Shown: positions 51,408-62,440 of the stretch, one piece after another
Position numbering within the stretch: position 1 is the first letter of the stretch
Layout: every line of letters begins with the position of its first letter
Assembly (NCBI RefSeq): GCF_025152525.1
Contig: NZ_JALXXL010000005.1
Span: 124,001 to 188,000 of the forward strand
Direction: 5' to 3'
From: Corynebacterium sp. p3-SID1056
GTDB lineage: Bacteria > Actinomycetota > Actinomycetes > Mycobacteriales > Mycobacteriaceae
Length of the DNA: 64,000 nucleotides
Made by a program: the position numbers and the translations under genes
The notes under the pieces: model-generated
Told to the model about the DNA's origin: nothing
Seen by the model: only the letters and a program-made list of their open reading frames with translations
Database searches by the model: none

Positions 51408-51898
51408 GATTCATTCTCCTTTAAGTAGTTCTGCCGGCCGTCCAACCACGATTGCAAGATCTCCACCGCGGCAGCCTGATCAATCACCTCGCGCTGCGCT
51501 TTCTCACTACGGCCAGATGCCCGCATCGCGTGGGATGCAGCCACCGTGGTGAGACGCTCGTCGGCCATTCGCACCGGCAGCCCAGTGCGCCTTTTGATCC
51601 GGAACGCGATCTCCTTGGCGTGTTTCACGCTGCGCGAGCCGTTGCCCTGCAGGTCCCGCGGCAGCCCCACGATCACCTCAACAGCCTGGTAGTCCTCGGT
51701 CAGCTGCACCAGGCGATCAATATCCGCCCCGTCGCGGTCTTTGAACCCAGTCACGCGCTTGACGGTCTCCACTGGCATCGCCAGCTTCGCATCCCGATCC
51801 GAGGACGCGACTCCGATGCGCACCGTGCCCACATCGACGCCAAGGCGGCGCCCCGGTCCCGGGTCGTCCACCCCTGGGGTGTCAGGCTCAACCTTCAA
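51404..51898 (-). CDS. ruvX: Holliday junction resolvase-like RuvX (YqgF)
   Basis: RNase H-fold nuclease family with proposed roles in Holliday-junction resolution and 16S rRNA processing. The 164-residue protein has the active-site Asp in [14 protein letters not shown] (about 18-31), [12 protein letters not shown] and the late acidic residue in [10 protein letters not shown]. It overlaps mltG by 4 nt. The Pro/Asp-rich first 17 residues are not conserved, so a later start is possible. Confidence 0.93.
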   Translation of the reverse strand: MKVEPDTPGVDDPGPGRRLGVDVGTVRIGVASSDRDAKLAMPVETVKRVTGFKDRDGADIDRLVQLTEDYQAVEVIVGLPRDLQGNGSRSVKHAKEIAFRIKRRTGLPVRMADERLTTVAASHAMRASGRSEKAQREVIDQAAAVEILQSWLDGRQNYLKENES

Positions 51899-51984
51899 AA
51901 GTTTCTCCGATCTTCTCGGGTCGGCTCGCTGGGGCTTGCCGCTTCTCGACGCTAGCGTTCACAGCTAAAATACCGGCTCCATAC

Positions 51985-52016
51985 AAAAAGGCCGGGACAC
52001 CCTCGCGGCGTGTCCC
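51985..52016 (-). terminator. Terminator after alaS
   Basis: On the minus strand GGGACAC and GTGTCCC (51994-52000 and 52010-52016) pair around a 9-nt loop, followed by GGCC and five T. It separates alaS from ruvX. Confidence 0.75.
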
Positions 52017-52043
52017 TTGACCATTTTGTTATATTCCGCAACC

Positions 52044-54713
52044 CTAGCGGTTGGCGAGCTCCTCCCGCAGCGCCTGCAGGCCAGCGTTGATGCCCTCCGG
52101 ATTCGCCCCGGAGCCCTGCGCGAGGTCAGGCTTCCCGCCACCCTTGCCGTCGATGTAGCCGCCAACAAGCTTGACCAGCTCACCAGACTTCACGCCTCGT
52201 GCCACAGCGTCCTTGTTCGCCGCAACTGCGAACGGCACCTTTGCGCCGTCCTTGGACGCGAGTGCAACCACAGCGGGCTCGGAGCCAAATTTGGCGCGCA
52301 CATCCTGCGCGATGGTGCGAATATCGCCGCCGGTGACGCCGTCGGGAAGCTGCACGGCCACGACCTTGAACTCGCCGCACGTCTCGGCCTTGTCCGCCAG
52401 CCCGGAAGTCTGGGAAAGCAACTGCTGGCGGTGCAGCGCCTCGATTTCCTTCTCGGCCGCGCGCAGACGCTCGGTCAGCTGAGCAATGCGCTCCGGCAGC
52501 TGCGCCGTCGGCGTCTTCAGCTCTGCGGCAAGCCCGGAGGCGAGCGCCGCTTCCTTGGAGAAGTAATCGAAGGAGTGCATGCCCGAGTAGGCCTCAATTC
52601 GGCGCGCGCCCGAGCCCACGGAGGATTCCCCGAGCACTGCCACCGGACCGATTTGCGAGGAGTGCTCCACGTGGGTGCCACCACACAGTTCGATAGAGAA
52701 CGGGCCGCCGATCTCCACGACGCGCACTTGGTCGCCGTAGTTTTCACCGAAGAGCGCCATCGCCCCCATCTCCTTCGCCTTCTCCAAGGAGGTCTCGATG
52801 GTGTTGACGGCGAAGTCGGCGTCGACCGCCTGGTTGGTAATCGTGGCGATCTCCTGCAGCTGCGCATCGCTGAGCTGGTCGGTGTAGTTGAAATCGAAGC
52901 GTAGGTAGCCGGGCTTGTTCAGCGAACCCGCCTGCACCGCCGTTGGGCCGAGCACCTGACGCAGCGCCGCGTGGATCAAGTGCGTCGCGGTGTGCGCCTG
53001 GCGTGCACCGTGGCGCCAGGCACCATCCACCTCAGTCGTCACCGTCTGGCCAAGGTCGAGCCCGCCCTGCGCCACCGTTGCCTTGTGGACCCAGAGCTTT
53101 TTGCCCACCTTCTGCACATCGTTGACGTTGAGGATCGTGTCCCCGACCACGATGCGACCACGGTCGGCCATCTGGCCGCCTGCCTCGGCGTACATCGGGG
53201 TGACGTCCAAGATCACCTCGACCTCGTCGCCTGCCTTCGCCTCGGTGACCTTTGCGCCGCCGCTCACCAGGCCAAGAACCTTGCCCTCGTGTTGCAGCTG
53301 GTCGTAGCCGACGAATTCGGTCGGATGCGCGTCCACCCACTCGCGGTAGAGCGACTCGTCGATGTTGCCCTGCTTCTTCGCCTTGTTGTCCGCCTTCGCG
53401 CGGGCGCGCTGCTCCTGCATCGCCGCGTCGAAGGCATCCATATCCACGTCAAGGCCGGCCTCACGCGCCATCTCCAGGGTGAGGTCGATGGGGAAACCGT
53501 AGGTGTCGTGCAGCTCGAATGCCTGCTCGCCAGGCAGCACCTTTGCACCGGACTCGCGCAGCGCGGCCGCGGCCTCGTCGAAGCGGGTGGTGCCGGAGGC
53601 CAGCGTCTTCAAGAAGGCGCGCTCCTCGGCGTTGGCCACACGCAGGATGCGCTCGCGGTTCTTTTCAATCTCCGGGAAGGACGGCGTCATCGTGTCCATG
53701 ATCGTGTTCATGAAGACTTCGAGCACGTTGCCCTCTGCGCCAAGCAGGCGCGCGGAGCGAACGATACGGCGCAGCAGGCGGCGCAGGATGTAGCCGCGGC
53801 CCTCGTTCGACGGGGTAACGCCGTCGAGGATGATCATCATGCCGGTGCGCGAGTGGTCTGCGATGACGCGGAAGCGTACATCGTCCTCGTGCTTGCCGGC
53901 GTCGTATTTCGTACCGGTCAGCCGCACTGCCTCATCGATGACGGGGCGCAGAAGGTCCGTCTCGTAGACGTTGTCCACGCCCTGCAGCAGGCAGGCCACA
54001 CGCTCGATGCCTAAGCCCGTATCAATGTTTTTCTTCGGCAGCTCCCCGAGCAGCTCAAAGCCGCCCTTCTTATCGCCCTCGCCGCGAATGGATTCCATGA
54101 ACACAAGGTTCCAGATCTCCATGTAGCGGTTATCGTCTGCGGCAGGGCCACCCTCCTGGCCGTAGTCAGGGCCGCGATCGTAGTAGATTTCCGAGCAGGG
54201 ACCGCACGGGCCAGGCACGCCCATCGACCAGAAATTGTCCTCCATGCCCATCCGCTGAATGCGAGCTTCCGGCACGCCGACCTTGTCGCGCCAAATCTCG
54301 AAGGCCTCATCGTCGTCCAAGAAGACGGTCACCCACAGCCGCTCCGGGTCGAGCCCGAAGCCACCATCTGCGACCGCACCGGTCAGCAGCTCCCATGCGT
54401 GCGTAATTGCGCCTTCTTTAAAGTACTGGCCAAAGGAGAAGTTGCCCGCCATCTGGAAGAAGGTGTTGTGGCGCGTGGTCACGCCAACTTCTTCAATGTC
54501 GAGGGTGCGCACGCACTTCTGAATAGAGGTCGCCAGCCCGTTCTCAAATGGCGGGTTCTGCTGCCCCAGAAAGTAGGGCTTGAAGGGCACCATGCCCGCG
54601 TTGACGAACAGCAGCTGCGGGTCATCCAAGATCAGCGACGCGCTCGGCACAGGGGTGTGCCCCGCCTTCACAAAGTGGTTGGTAAACCGCTCTCGGATCT
54701 CATGTGTCTGCAC
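52044..54713 (-). CDS. alaS: Alanyl-tRNA synthetase
   Basis: Charges tRNA-Ala. The 889-residue protein has the class II catalytic domain ([31 protein letters not shown]), the editing domain zinc motif [16 protein letters not shown] with the later [13 protein letters not shown], and a C-terminal glycine-rich oligomerisation domain. GTG 54713 was chosen because AAAGGA lies upstream and the protein then starts [14 protein letters not shown], matching C. glutamicum. Confidence 0.97.
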   Translation of the reverse strand: MQTHEIRERFTNHFVKAGHTPVPSASLILDDPQLLFVNAGMVPFKPYFLGQQNPPFENGLATSIQKCVRTLDIEEVGVTTRHNTFFQMAGNFSFGQYFKEGAITHAWELLTGAVADGGFGLDPERLWVTVFLDDDEAFEIWRDKVGVPEARIQRMGMEDNFWSMGVPGPCGPCSEIYYDRGPDYGQEGGPAADDNRYMEIWNLVFMESIRGEGDKKGGFELLGELPKKNIDTGLGIERVACLLQGVDNVYETDLLRPVIDEAVRLTGTKYDAGKHEDDVRFRVIADHSRTGMMIILDGVTPSNEGRGYILRRLLRRIVRSARLLGAEGNVLEVFMNTIMDTMTPSFPEIEKNRERILRVANAEERAFLKTLASGTTRFDEAAAALRESGAKVLPGEQAFELHDTYGFPIDLTLEMAREAGLDVDMDAFDAAMQEQRARAKADNKAKKQGNIDESLYREWVDAHPTEFVGYDQLQHEGKVLGLVSGGAKVTEAKAGDEVEVILDVTPMYAEAGGQMADRGRIVVGDTILNVNDVQKVGKKLWVHKATVAQGGLDLGQTVTTEVDGAWRHGARQAHTATHLIHAALRQVLGPTAVQAGSLNKPGYLRFDFNYTDQLSDAQLQEIATITNQAVDADFAVNTIETSLEKAKEMGAMALFGENYGDQVRVVEIGGPFSIELCGGTHVEHSSQIGPVAVLGESSVGSGARRIEAYSGMHSFDYFSKEAALASGLAAELKTPTAQLPERIAQLTERLRAAEKEIEALHRQQLLSQTSGLADKAETCGEFKVVAVQLPDGVTGGDIRTIAQDVRAKFGSEPAVVALASKDGAKVPFAVAANKDAVARGVKSGELVKLVGGYIDGKGGGKPDLAQGSGANPEGINAGLQALREELANR

Positions 54714-54802
54714 GAGGTGGTGTCCTTTCAACGCTTGCAAATTTGTCCCGGACTACTCTACCCCTGAGGTGCGGCAAGGTGGCAGTGCGCGTGGCTAAGC
54801 GG

Positions 54803-56173
54803 CTAGCTCTCGCCCCGCAAAATGCGGCGCAGGCGGCCGAGAAAATCCCGAATCCGCTTCTCCGCGCCGTGATCTGTGGGGACGTAATACTCCGCGCCCA
54901 CCAGCTCATCCGGCAGATACTGCTGGGCGAGCACGCCGCGAGGATCGTCGTGCGGATACTGGTACCCCACCGCGTTGCCCATCGCCTTTGCCCCCTCGTA
55001 GTGGCCGTCGCGCAGGTGCGGCGGCACCGCACCAACCTTCCCCTTGGCCACATCAGCCTGGGCCTTCGAAATCGACTGGATCACCGAGGGCGACTTCGGG
55101 GCGGTGGCGAGGTGGATGGTGGCCTGCGCGAGCGGCAGACGCCCCTCCGGCATGCCGATCAACTGCACAGCGTTCGCCGCCGCCGTGGCGACCTGCAGCG
55201 CGCTCGGGTCGGCCATCCCGATGTCTTCGGAGGCGTGAATGACCAGGCGGCGGGCGATGAATCGCGGATCCTCGCCGGCCTCGATCATGCGAGCGAGGTA
55301 ATGCAGCGCCGCGTCCACATCCGAGCCGCGGATGGATTTGATAAACGCGGATATCACATCGTAGTGCTGGTCCCCGTCACGGTCGTAGCGCACCACGGCA
55401 CGATTGACGTTCTCGCGCAGCGTATCGACTGTGATCCGCCCTCCCTGGGGCACAGCCTCGGCGGCGGCCTCCAAGTAGGTCAGCGCGCGGCGCGCGTCGC
55501 CGCCAGCGAGCGTGACCAGCTGCTCGCGGGCCTCATCCTCAAGTTCCACCGTGCCCGCGAGGCCGCGCTCGGCGGTGACCGCGTTGTCGATGACCTTGGT
55601 GAGCTCCTCGCGCGAAAGTGACTCCAATTTCAGCAGTAACGAGCGCGACAAGAGCGGGGCGACCACGCTAAACGAGGGGTTCTCCGTCGTCGCGGCCACC
55701 AACAGCACAGTGCGGTTTTCCACCGCTGCGAGCAGGGCGTCCTGCTGCGTCTTGGAAAAGCGATGCACCTCGTCGATAAACAGCACCGTTTTTTCGCCCC
55801 TCAGCAGGTCGCGCCGCGCCTGGTCGATCACCTGCCGGACCTCTTTGACCCCGGAGGATAGCGCTGACAGCCCGACGAAATTCTGCTCCATCGTCTGCGC
55901 AATCAGCGAGGCGATCGTCGTCTTGCCGGTCCCCGGCGGGCCGTAGAGGATCACCGAGGCCGCACCCGAGCCCTCCACCAGCCGACGCAGGGGCTTGCCT
56001 TCGGAGAGGAGGTGCGTCTGGCCGGCGATCTCATCCAAGCTGCGTGGCCGCATCCGGGCTGCGAGCGGCGCGGTGGCTCCGGCGTGGAAGAAGCTCGCGC
56101 CGCGCCGACCTGCACCTGGCAGCTCTGCTTCCCCAGCGTCGAGCCCTCCGCCGAAAAGGTCATCCTGTGCCAT
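54803..56173 (-). CDS. rarA: Replication-associated recombination protein A (RarA/MgsA AAA+ ATPase)
   Basis: AAA+ ATPase acting at stalled replication forks with SSB. The 456-residue protein has Walker [14 protein letters not shown] (about 75-87), Walker [11 protein letters not shown], sensor TTENPSF and the conserved C-terminal tetramerisation domain ([19 protein letters not shown]). It starts 43 bp after the kinase-fold gene and ends 89 bp before alaS. Confidence 0.95.
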   Translation of the reverse strand: MAQDDLFGGGLDAGEAELPGAGRRGASFFHAGATAPLAARMRPRSLDEIAGQTHLLSEGKPLRRLVEGSGAASVILYGPPGTGKTTIASLIAQTMEQNFVGLSALSSGVKEVRQVIDQARRDLLRGEKTVLFIDEVHRFSKTQQDALLAAVENRTVLLVAATTENPSFSVVAPLLSRSLLLKLESLSREELTKVIDNAVTAERGLAGTVELEDEAREQLVTLAGGDARRALTYLEAAAEAVPQGGRITVDTLRENVNRAVVRYDRDGDQHYDVISAFIKSIRGSDVDAALHYLARMIEAGEDPRFIARRLVIHASEDIGMADPSALQVATAAANAVQLIGMPEGRLPLAQATIHLATAPKSPSVIQSISKAQADVAKGKVGAVPPHLRDGHYEGAKAMGNAVGYQYPHDDPRGVLAQQYLPDELVGAEYYVPTDHGAEKRIRDFLGRLRRILRGES

Positions 56174-56216
56174 GCCTGCGCACCTCCGTTTGTCCGTGTG
56201 CTCGAGTCGCTGCGCG

Positions 56217-57464
56217 CTACTTCAACCGCTTTGCGACGTCGCGCGCAAACTCCGCGATCACCAAGTACGCGGTGTCCCTGCCCGTCCCGGCGTACGAAGC
56301 GAGCGCGTCGAAGGTCTCCTCGAGGTCGCGCCGCACCATCTCTTCCTCGTGTGTGAAAGGCCCCTGGCTCTGCGGCCGCAGGATGTCCGCGCCCGTGCCC
56401 TGGGGTGAGATGGGCAGCGCGCTTTCCGACGCCTCGTTCGCAACATCGATCCCCGCCTCTGCGAACTCCGCGGCCAGCGCCTCATCTCGGGCGGCGAGCT
56501 CGGCGAGAGAGAACTGCCCCATCACCGACAAGCTGGACAATGCCCAGCTGACCATCGCTCCGGTGATGCGGGCCTGCAGTGTGTCCTCGTGCATGAACGC
56601 GGGCCAGGTGTCTTTGACCTCGTGCAACCAGGCGTCGATAAACGCATCCACGGCTTCTTCGTTGTACCCCCACGCGGACACGTAGAGGGGAAAACCTGCG
56701 ACGACGAAGGCGACGTCGAAAGCCACATCGCGGAAGCCCGCCCACTCGTAGTCGAGGAACTGGGTGCGATCGGCGTAGATGATGTTGTCCGGGGAGAGAT
56801 CAAAAGGCGTAAACGCGCGTGAACCACCTTTGAACAGGCGCGATTGCACGTTCGTCGCGGTAATTGCGACCTCGCCAGGCACGTCGATCCCACTCGCCTC
56901 GAGCATCTCCAGGCCGAAGCGGATGCGGTGCGCGAGAAGACGCTCTCGCAGCCGCTGGATAGTTTCGGCGCCGGAACGCTTCTGCGTCGCACGAGCAAAT
57001 AGCACGTCAAATGCCTGCTCCTGGCCAGCGGAACCCGCGTGCATGCGTCCGAGCGCGGTGCCGAGGTTGCGCAGGATCTGCACGTGGCTTTCGGCGTTGG
57101 TACCGTCCAGCAACGTGGCCAGCGTGTCACCCTCGCCAGAATCGCTGATGATCATGATGCGTTGATCCACGTCGTAGCCAAGCAGCACCGGACCCGGACG
57201 GACGTCCTCGCTGAGCGACGTGGTGAATTGGTAGGCCACGACCTCGCGCAAGAACGCGGCGTCCTCGATCACATTGCCGGTCTCCGGGGAGTACTTCACC
57301 ACCACCGACCGGTGCTGCAGGAAGGGGTTCGTCGCAACCCGGGCACGAAAGACGTGGGCAAACCCAGAGCCGCTAAGCGAGTCCACCCCGCTGAGTTTCT
57401 GCGCGCCCCCGTAGCGACGGGTGAGGATCTCCTCCGCCTGGGCGATGATCATCTCCTGGTCCAT
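56217..57464 (-). CDS. Aminoglycoside phosphotransferase-like (kinase-fold) protein
   Basis: A 415-residue APH/choline-kinase-fold protein. It has a nucleotide loop ([13 protein letters not shown]), a lysine in [11 protein letters not shown], the catalytic-loop equivalent FDLSPDNII where the usual HxD histidine is absent, and DYEWAGFRD in the metal-binding position. The C-terminal ~100 residues after the kinase fold look family-specific. The substrate is unknown; there is no reason to call it antibiotic resistance. ATG 57464 follows AAGGAGG at 7 nt. It is conserved between aspS and rarA. Confidence 0.82.
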   Translation of the reverse strand: MDQEMIIAQAEEILTRRYGGAQKLSGVDSLSGSGFAHVFRARVATNPFLQHRSVVVKYSPETGNVIEDAAFLREVVAYQFTTSLSEDVRPGPVLLGYDVDQRIMIISDSGEGDTLATLLDGTNAESHVQILRNLGTALGRMHAGSAGQEQAFDVLFARATQKRSGAETIQRLRERLLAHRIRFGLEMLEASGIDVPGEVAITATNVQSRLFKGGSRAFTPFDLSPDNIIYADRTQFLDYEWAGFRDVAFDVAFVVAGFPLYVSAWGYNEEAVDAFIDAWLHEVKDTWPAFMHEDTLQARITGAMVSWALSSLSVMGQFSLAELAARDEALAAEFAEAGIDVANEASESALPISPQGTGADILRPQSQGPFTHEEEMVRRDLEETFDALASYAGTGRDTAYLVIAEFARDVAKRLK

Positions 57465-57585
57465 CCGAACCCCTCCTTGTGGGTTTCGTGCCGATGCCAT
57501 AAGTCTGACATAGCGCAGCCCCGAGGTTGCGTGTTTGGCTACCCCGGGGCCTTCTCGCTCGACTCGTGCGTGGCTATACTTGGCT

Positions 57586-59400
57586 CTACTTAGCCGAGGC
57601 CGCGCTTTCAGCGTTCTGTGCGCCCTCTGCCTTCGGCTTGAAGTCGACGCCGGTCTCCTTGCGCTGCTCCTTGGTAATCGGAGCGGGTGCATCCGTCAGC
57701 GGGTCGACGCCGCCGCCGGACTTCGGGAAGGCGATAACGTCACGGATCGACTCGAAACCGCCGAGCAGGGAGACAATACGGTCCCAGCCGAAGGCGATGC
57801 CGCCGTGTGGCGGAGCGCCGAACGCGAACGCATCGAGCAAGAAGCCAAACTTCTCGCGTGCCTCTTCCTCCGTGATACCCATCACGTCAAACACGCGCTC
57901 CTGCACGTCACGCTGGTGGATACGAATGGAGCCGCCGCCGATCTCGTTGCCGTTGCAGACAATGTCGTACGCGTACGCCAGCGCCTCGCCCGGCTCCTTG
58001 TCAAAGGAATCCAGGTACTCCGGCTTCGGCGAGGTGAACGCGTGGTGCACGGCAGTCCACTTCGAGTGGCCAAGTGCGACGTCGCCGGAGGCGGTCGCAT
58101 CTGCGGCCGGCTCGAACAGCGGCGCGTCAACCACCCAGGTAAACGCCCAGTCGCCGTCCTTGATTAAGCCCAGCTTCTTCGCGATCTCACCGCGTGCCGC
58201 GCCAAGCAGCGCGCGCGAGGCCTTCGTCTCGCCAGCGGCAAAGAAGATGCAGTCGCCCGGCTTCGCGCCGACGTGGTCGGCGATGCCCGCCTTCTCCGCG
58301 TCGGTGATGTTCTTCGCCACCGGACCAGCCAGCGTCCCGTCTTCTTGCACGAGGATGTACGCCAGGCCCTTTGCACCGCGCTGCTTGGCCCACTCCTGCC
58401 AAGCGTCGAGCTGGCGACGAGGCTGGGAGGCACCGCCGTCCATAACCACTGCACCGACGTACTCAGCATTGAAGACGCGGAAGGTGGTGTCCTTGAAGAA
58501 CTCGGTGCAGTCCTTGAGCTGGATATCAAAGCGCAGGTCCGGCTTGTCGGAGCCGTACTTTTCCATCGCGTCCTTGTAGGTCATGCGCGGAATCGGCGTA
58601 GAAATCTTGTAGCCAATCAGGTCCCACAAGGCGACGAGAATCTGCTCAGCGAGCTCGATCACGTCATCCTGATCCACGAAGCTGGCCTCGACGTCCAGCT
58701 GGGTGAACTCCGGCTGGCGGTCGGCGCGGAAGTCTTCGTCGCGGTAGCAGCGCGCGATCTGGTAGTAGCGCTCCATACCGGCAACCATCAGCAACTGCTT
58801 AAACAGCTGCGGGGACTGCGGGAGCGCGTACCAGCTTCCCGGGCGCAGGCGGGCCGGCACAAGGAAGTCGCGCGCGCCCTCAGGGGTGGAGCGGGTCAGC
58901 GTCGGCGTCTCGATTTCCGTGAAGCCGTGCTCATCCAGCACGCGGCGCGCCGCCTGGTTTGCCTTGGAGCGAAGCCGCAGCGCCTCGGCTTGGCGCTCGC
59001 GGCGCAGATCGAGGTAGCGGTACTTGAGGCGGGTTTCCTCACCCACCTCGGTCGAGGAAGCATCCTCAATCTGGAACGGCAGAGCTGCTGCCGTGTTGAG
59101 CACGTTGAGCTCGGAGACGTTGACCTCGATCTCGCCAGAGGCCAAGTTCGGGTTCTCGGAGCCAGCCGGACGCGGCTCGACCACGCCGGTAACTTGGATG
59201 ACGTACTCGCTGCGCAGGTCGTGCGCGGCTTCGGCCACCTCAGACTCACGGAACACCACCTGGGCCAGGCCCGAGCGGTCGCGCAGGTCGATGAAGATAA
59301 CGCCGCCGTGGTCTCGGCGACGCCCGACCCAGCCGGTCAAGGTGACGGTCTGTCCATCGAGGTCTTTGCGGAGATCACCCGCAAGGTGAGTGCGCAGCAC
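57586..59400 (-). CDS. aspS: Aspartyl-tRNA synthetase
   Basis: Charges tRNA-Asp. The 604-residue bacterial-type protein has the N-terminal OB fold ([22 protein letters not shown]), class II motif 2 ([21 protein letters not shown]), a GAD insertion domain (about 310-430), and motif 3 ([12 protein letters not shown]). GTG 59400 was chosen because the protein then begins (M)LRTHLAG, as in C. glutamicum, with GGAAGAG upstream; the GTG at 59412 would add four residues. Confidence 0.96.
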   Translation of the reverse strand: MLRTHLAGDLRKDLDGQTVTLTGWVGRRRDHGGVIFIDLRDRSGLAQVVFRESEVAEAAHDLRSEYVIQVTGVVEPRPAGSENPNLASGEIEVNVSELNVLNTAAALPFQIEDASSTEVGEETRLKYRYLDLRRERQAEALRLRSKANQAARRVLDEHGFTEIETPTLTRSTPEGARDFLVPARLRPGSWYALPQSPQLFKQLLMVAGMERYYQIARCYRDEDFRADRQPEFTQLDVEASFVDQDDVIELAEQILVALWDLIGYKISTPIPRMTYKDAMEKYGSDKPDLRFDIQLKDCTEFFKDTTFRVFNAEYVGAVVMDGGASQPRRQLDAWQEWAKQRGAKGLAYILVQEDGTLAGPVAKNITDAEKAGIADHVGAKPGDCIFFAAGETKASRALLGAARGEIAKKLGLIKDGDWAFTWVVDAPLFEPAADATASGDVALGHSKWTAVHHAFTSPKPEYLDSFDKEPGEALAYAYDIVCNGNEIGGGSIRIHQRDVQERVFDVMGITEEEAREKFGFLLDAFAFGAPPHGGIAFGWDRIVSLLGGFESIRDVIAFPKSGGGVDPLTDAPAPITKEQRKETGVDFKPKAEGAQNAESAASAK

Positions 59401-59538
59401 GGTCTCTTCCACGTCCTTCCACGTGAGGGCAATACTTTAACCCCAAGCACTTTACCCGCCTTGCGGTTGCCGTGCCGAAGTGCCCCCATACACCCGCCGA
59501 TGCAGCGGCCGTCGTTGTTCTTTGGCAAGATTTGCAGC

Positions 59539-60447
59539 ATGACGTTTAAAAACGATTTTGGTCAGGGCCAGGGCAGGCGCGCCCAAACCAGTTCCGGTTC
59601 CGGGCGCAGAGGCGGCGGCGCGGGCATCCCTATCGCCGTCGGCGGCGGCGGGCTCAGCACGATTATCTTGCTCGCGCTTGTCTTCTTCCTCAACGGCGGT
59701 TTCGACGGCCTCGGTGGCGGCGCGGGTTCACAGTCTGCGCCGCAGAGCCAGGGCGAATACGACCTGAGCCACTGCGACGCGCCGGGGGCGGCTAACGAGC
59801 ACGAGGATTGCCGTGCCGAAGCTGTGGCCCGCTCCGTCGACCAAGTTTGGTCGCAGGTGCTCCCCAGCCAGGCGAATATGGAGTACAAACCGGCCGACAT
59901 CATGCTGTTCCGCGACGATGTCACGACCGGCTGCGGCTACGCTACGGCAGATACCGGCCCATTCTATTGCCCACGGGACACCACCGCGTACCTCGACGTG
60001 TCCTTCTTTGAGCAGTTAGGTCAGCTGGGCGGTTCGGACGGCGCGTTGTCCCAGGAGTACGTGACCGCGCATGAGATGGGCCACCACATCCAGAACCTCG
60101 AAGGTACGCTGGGTTTGAGCGACTACAAGAACCCCGGCGAGGATTCTGCGGCGGTAGCGATTGAGCTGCAGGCTGACTGCTACGCCGGCATCTGGGCGAA
60201 GCACGCCTCAGAGGGCCCGGATGCCGCGCTCGAGCCGATTACCGACGAGCAGCTGAGCCAGGCGATCCAGACCGCGCAAGCGATCGGCGACGACAACATC
60301 CAGCGCAAGTCCGGCGGCGACATCGACCCGGATGCGTGGACGCACGGTTCCTCCGAGCAGCGCAGCGAGGCCTTCATGTCCGGCTACAAGACTGGCCAGA
60401 TGGCGGCGTGCGACACGCTCAACCGCGGCGTGTACACCGAGGGCTAA
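59539..60447 (+). CDS. YpfJ-family neutral zinc metallopeptidase
   Basis: Membrane-anchored zinc metallopeptidase-like protein of the YpfJ family (302 residues). A Gly-rich N-terminal region is followed by one transmembrane segment (about 38-57, LSTIILLALVFFLNGGF) and an extracellular domain with the HEXXH motif in TAHEMGHHIQNLEG and downstream AIELQADCYAGIWA supplying the third ligand. Paired cysteines are present in the outer domain. The substrate is unknown. The start ATG 59539 gives the family N-terminus MTFKNDF; the much longer open frame upstream is antisense to aspS. Confidence 0.9.
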   Translation: MTFKNDFGQGQGRRAQTSSGSGRRGGGAGIPIAVGGGGLSTIILLALVFFLNGGFDGLGGGAGSQSAPQSQGEYDLSHCDAPGAANEHEDCRAEAVARSVDQVWSQVLPSQANMEYKPADIMLFRDDVTTGCGYATADTGPFYCPRDTTAYLDVSFFEQLGQLGGSDGALSQEYVTAHEMGHHIQNLEGTLGLSDYKNPGEDSAAVAIELQADCYAGIWAKHASEGPDAALEPITDEQLSQAIQTAQAIGDDNIQRKSGGDIDPDAWTHGSSEQRSEAFMSGYKTGQMAACDTLNRGVYTEG

Positions 60448-60480
60448 CCGCGCGCTTCGCCGCCCTTGCGCCAGCACCGC

Positions 60481-60486
60481 TACGCT
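60481..60486 (+). promoter_or_regulatory. Candidate leaderless -10 box for the HEPN-like/CBS gene
   Basis: TACGCT ends 7 nt before the ATG at 60494, the spacing of a leaderless transcript. Confidence 0.4.
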
Positions 60487-60493
60487 ATGGGGC

Positions 60494-61264
60494 ATGGATA
60501 GCGCGCCTAAAGCCCCTCAGGACACAGCGACTCCCGGCACCCCCGCTTCGGCCCCGCCGAACCGGGCGGTGCCGTTTTTGGCTGCTTTTAACGCCATCGA
60601 AGGCTTCCTCCGCGAGGAGCTTGGCGCCAAAAAATCCGATTCTTTCAAGTGGATGACCAACCTCGCCGCGAAAAAGAAGGTGCTCACACGGCATCAGGCC
60701 GACACCCTGATCGAATTCGCGGAGTTGCGCAACGCGATTTCTCACGGTGAATACAACAACCTGCGCCCGATTGCGGAACCATTGCCCGAAACTGTCGCCG
60801 AGATCACGCAGCTGCGCGACGCGCTGCTGCGCCCTGCACGCGCCCTCGACGTCATTCAGGCAGAGAAGGTGCTGACTTTCTCCCCCGACGATGACGTGCG
60901 CGAGCCTTTACGCGCACTCAGGGAGACCGGGCACAAACAATTCCCGATCTATCGCGATGAAACGTACATCGGCCTGCTCACCACCAACGCCCTTGCGCGC
61001 TGGGTCGCGCGCGAGATCGACGAGGACAACCACCTACGCCACGCCACCGTCGACGAAGTCCTCGAGCTTTCCGGACGCCACGACCAGCCCGTGTTCTTGG
61101 CGCGCGACGTCACTGCGGCAGCGGCCGTGGACGCGCTGACCACCCCGCTGGAATCAGGTGCACTGCCACGGCTGGCCATCATTACGGAGTCCGGAAACCC
61201 ACGGCAGCGGCCCCTCGCCGTACTCGTTGCCACAGAAATTCCCGCACTGCTCGCGGCCGCATAA
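60494..61264 (+). CDS. CBS-domain protein with an N-terminal HEPN-like domain
   Basis: A 256-residue protein. After a Pro/Ala-rich start, residues about 25-110 form a helical region carrying LRNAISHGEY; RNAISH fits the HEPN ribonuclease motif R-(N/D/H)-x3-H. Residues about 118-256 contain a pair of CBS-like segments (VLTFSPDDDV, GHKQFPIYRDETYIGLLTTNALA, then HDQPVFLARDVTAAAAVDAL), which normally bind adenine nucleotides. A nucleotide-controlled RNase is one possible reading, but no activity can be shown from sequence and many HEPN domains are inactive. ATG 60494 was chosen from the -10 spacing; the longer open frame is inside the YpfJ gene. Confidence 0.75.
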   Translation: MDSAPKAPQDTATPGTPASAPPNRAVPFLAAFNAIEGFLREELGAKKSDSFKWMTNLAAKKKVLTRHQADTLIEFAELRNAISHGEYNNLRPIAEPLPETVAEITQLRDALLRPARALDVIQAEKVLTFSPDDDVREPLRALRETGHKQFPIYRDETYIGLLTTNALARWVAREIDEDNHLRHATVDEVLELSGRHDQPVFLARDVTAAAAVDALTTPLESGALPRLAIITESGNPRQRPLAVLVATEIPALLAAA

Positions 61265-61287
61265 CTCTGTAGAAAGATTCGCTCGAC

Positions 61288-62409
61288 ATGCAGTTTGGCA
61301 TCTTCAGCATCGGCGATGTCACCACCGATCCGACGACCGGCAATACTCCGACAGAAAAGCAGCGTATCGATGCCATGACGCAACTCGCGCTGAAGGCCGA
61401 GGAGGTTGGCCTGGATGTCTTTGCCACCGGACAGCACCACAACCCGCCTTTCGTGCCCTCCGCGCCGACAACGCACCTGGCGTACATCGGCGCGCAGACC
61501 AAAAACATTGTGCTGTCGACTGCTACCACCTTGATCACTACGACGGATCCGGTGCGCATCGCGGAAGACTACTCGTTCTTGCAGAACCTGGTAGACGGGC
61601 GGATGGACCTCATGTTGGGCCGTGGAAATACCGGACCGGTCTACCCGTGGTTTGGTAAAAACATCCGCGACGGCATCGATCTGGCGGTAGAAAACTACCA
61701 CCTTTTGCGCCGTCTCTGGCGCGAGCAGCACGTCAATTGGCAAGGCCGGTTCCGCACGCCTCTGCAGGGCTTTACCGCGACCCCAGCCCCGCTCGAGGGC
61801 GTCGCGCCCTTCGTCTGGCACGGCTCGATCCGTTCGCCGCAGATCGCCGAGCAAGCGGCGTATTACGGCGACGGGTTCTTTCACAACAACATTTTCTGGC
61901 ACAAGGAACACACGGCGAAAATGGTGGGCCTGTACCGTCGCCGCTTTGCGGCCTACGGGCACGGTGCCTCAGACCAGGCAATCGTGGGGTTGGGCGGACA
62001 GACATACATAGCCGAGTCCGAGGCTCAGGCGGTGCGAGAATTCCGCCCCTATTTCGACAACGCTCCGGTCTACGGGCACGGGCCGAGTCTGGAGGAGTAC
62101 ACAGCACGTACACCGCTGACGGTGGGCACTGCCGAGATGGTGATCGAGCGGACGATGCAATTTGCCGACTGGGTCGGCGACTACCAGCGTCAGCTTTTCC
62201 TTGTCGACCATGCCGGTCTCCCCCTCGAGGTGGCGCTGCGCCAAGTTGAGCTGCTTGGGCGCGAGGTCGTCCCGGAGCTGCGCAAACGGATGGAGGCACG
62301 CCGCCCCGCGCACGTACCGAGCGATCCGCCGTCGTTTACTGCACTTGCCCAAGCCAAGCGGGAAGGGAAGAATCTGCCGCACTTTCGCGTTGCGCCTGCT
62401 GAGCAATAG
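61288..62409 (+). CDS. LLM-class flavin-dependent oxidoreductase, CE1758 type
   Basis: Luciferase-like monooxygenase (TIM barrel) expected to use reduced FMN. The 373-residue protein starts MQFGIFSIGDVTTDPTTG and has the family features EEVGLDVFATGQHHNPPFVPSAP, STATTLITTTDPVRIAED and LMLGRGNTGPVYPWFG. It belongs to the CE1758 family, first described from C. efficiens. The downstream gene encodes the matching FMN reductase, so the pair probably works as a two-component flavin system. The substrate is unknown. It lies 23 bp after the CBS gene. Confidence 0.88.
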   Translation: MQFGIFSIGDVTTDPTTGNTPTEKQRIDAMTQLALKAEEVGLDVFATGQHHNPPFVPSAPTTHLAYIGAQTKNIVLSTATTLITTTDPVRIAEDYSFLQNLVDGRMDLMLGRGNTGPVYPWFGKNIRDGIDLAVENYHLLRRLWREQHVNWQGRFRTPLQGFTATPAPLEGVAPFVWHGSIRSPQIAEQAAYYGDGFFHNNIFWHKEHTAKMVGLYRRRFAAYGHGASDQAIVGLGGQTYIAESEAQAVREFRPYFDNAPVYGHGPSLEEYTARTPLTVGTAEMVIERTMQFADWVGDYQRQLFLVDHAGLPLEVALRQVELLGREVVPELRKRMEARRPAHVPSDPPSFTALAQAKREGKNLPHFRVAPAEQ

Positions 62410-62440
62410 CCGGATCGCAGAAGGGCAGTGAAGGAGCAGC

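Noticed and set aside
56217..57464. Aminoglycoside resistance gene
   Set aside because: The APH fold is shared by many kinases, the catalytic-loop histidine is absent, and the gene is a conserved chromosomal neighbour of aspS.
57520..57552. Terminator after aspS (GCCCCG with a later CCGGGGC)
   Set aside because: The stem is short, the loop is about 20 nt and there is no T run on the minus strand; too weak to list.
58273..59538. Long upstream extension of the YpfJ frame
   Set aside because: It lies antisense to aspS; the family N-terminus MTFKNDF starts at 59539.
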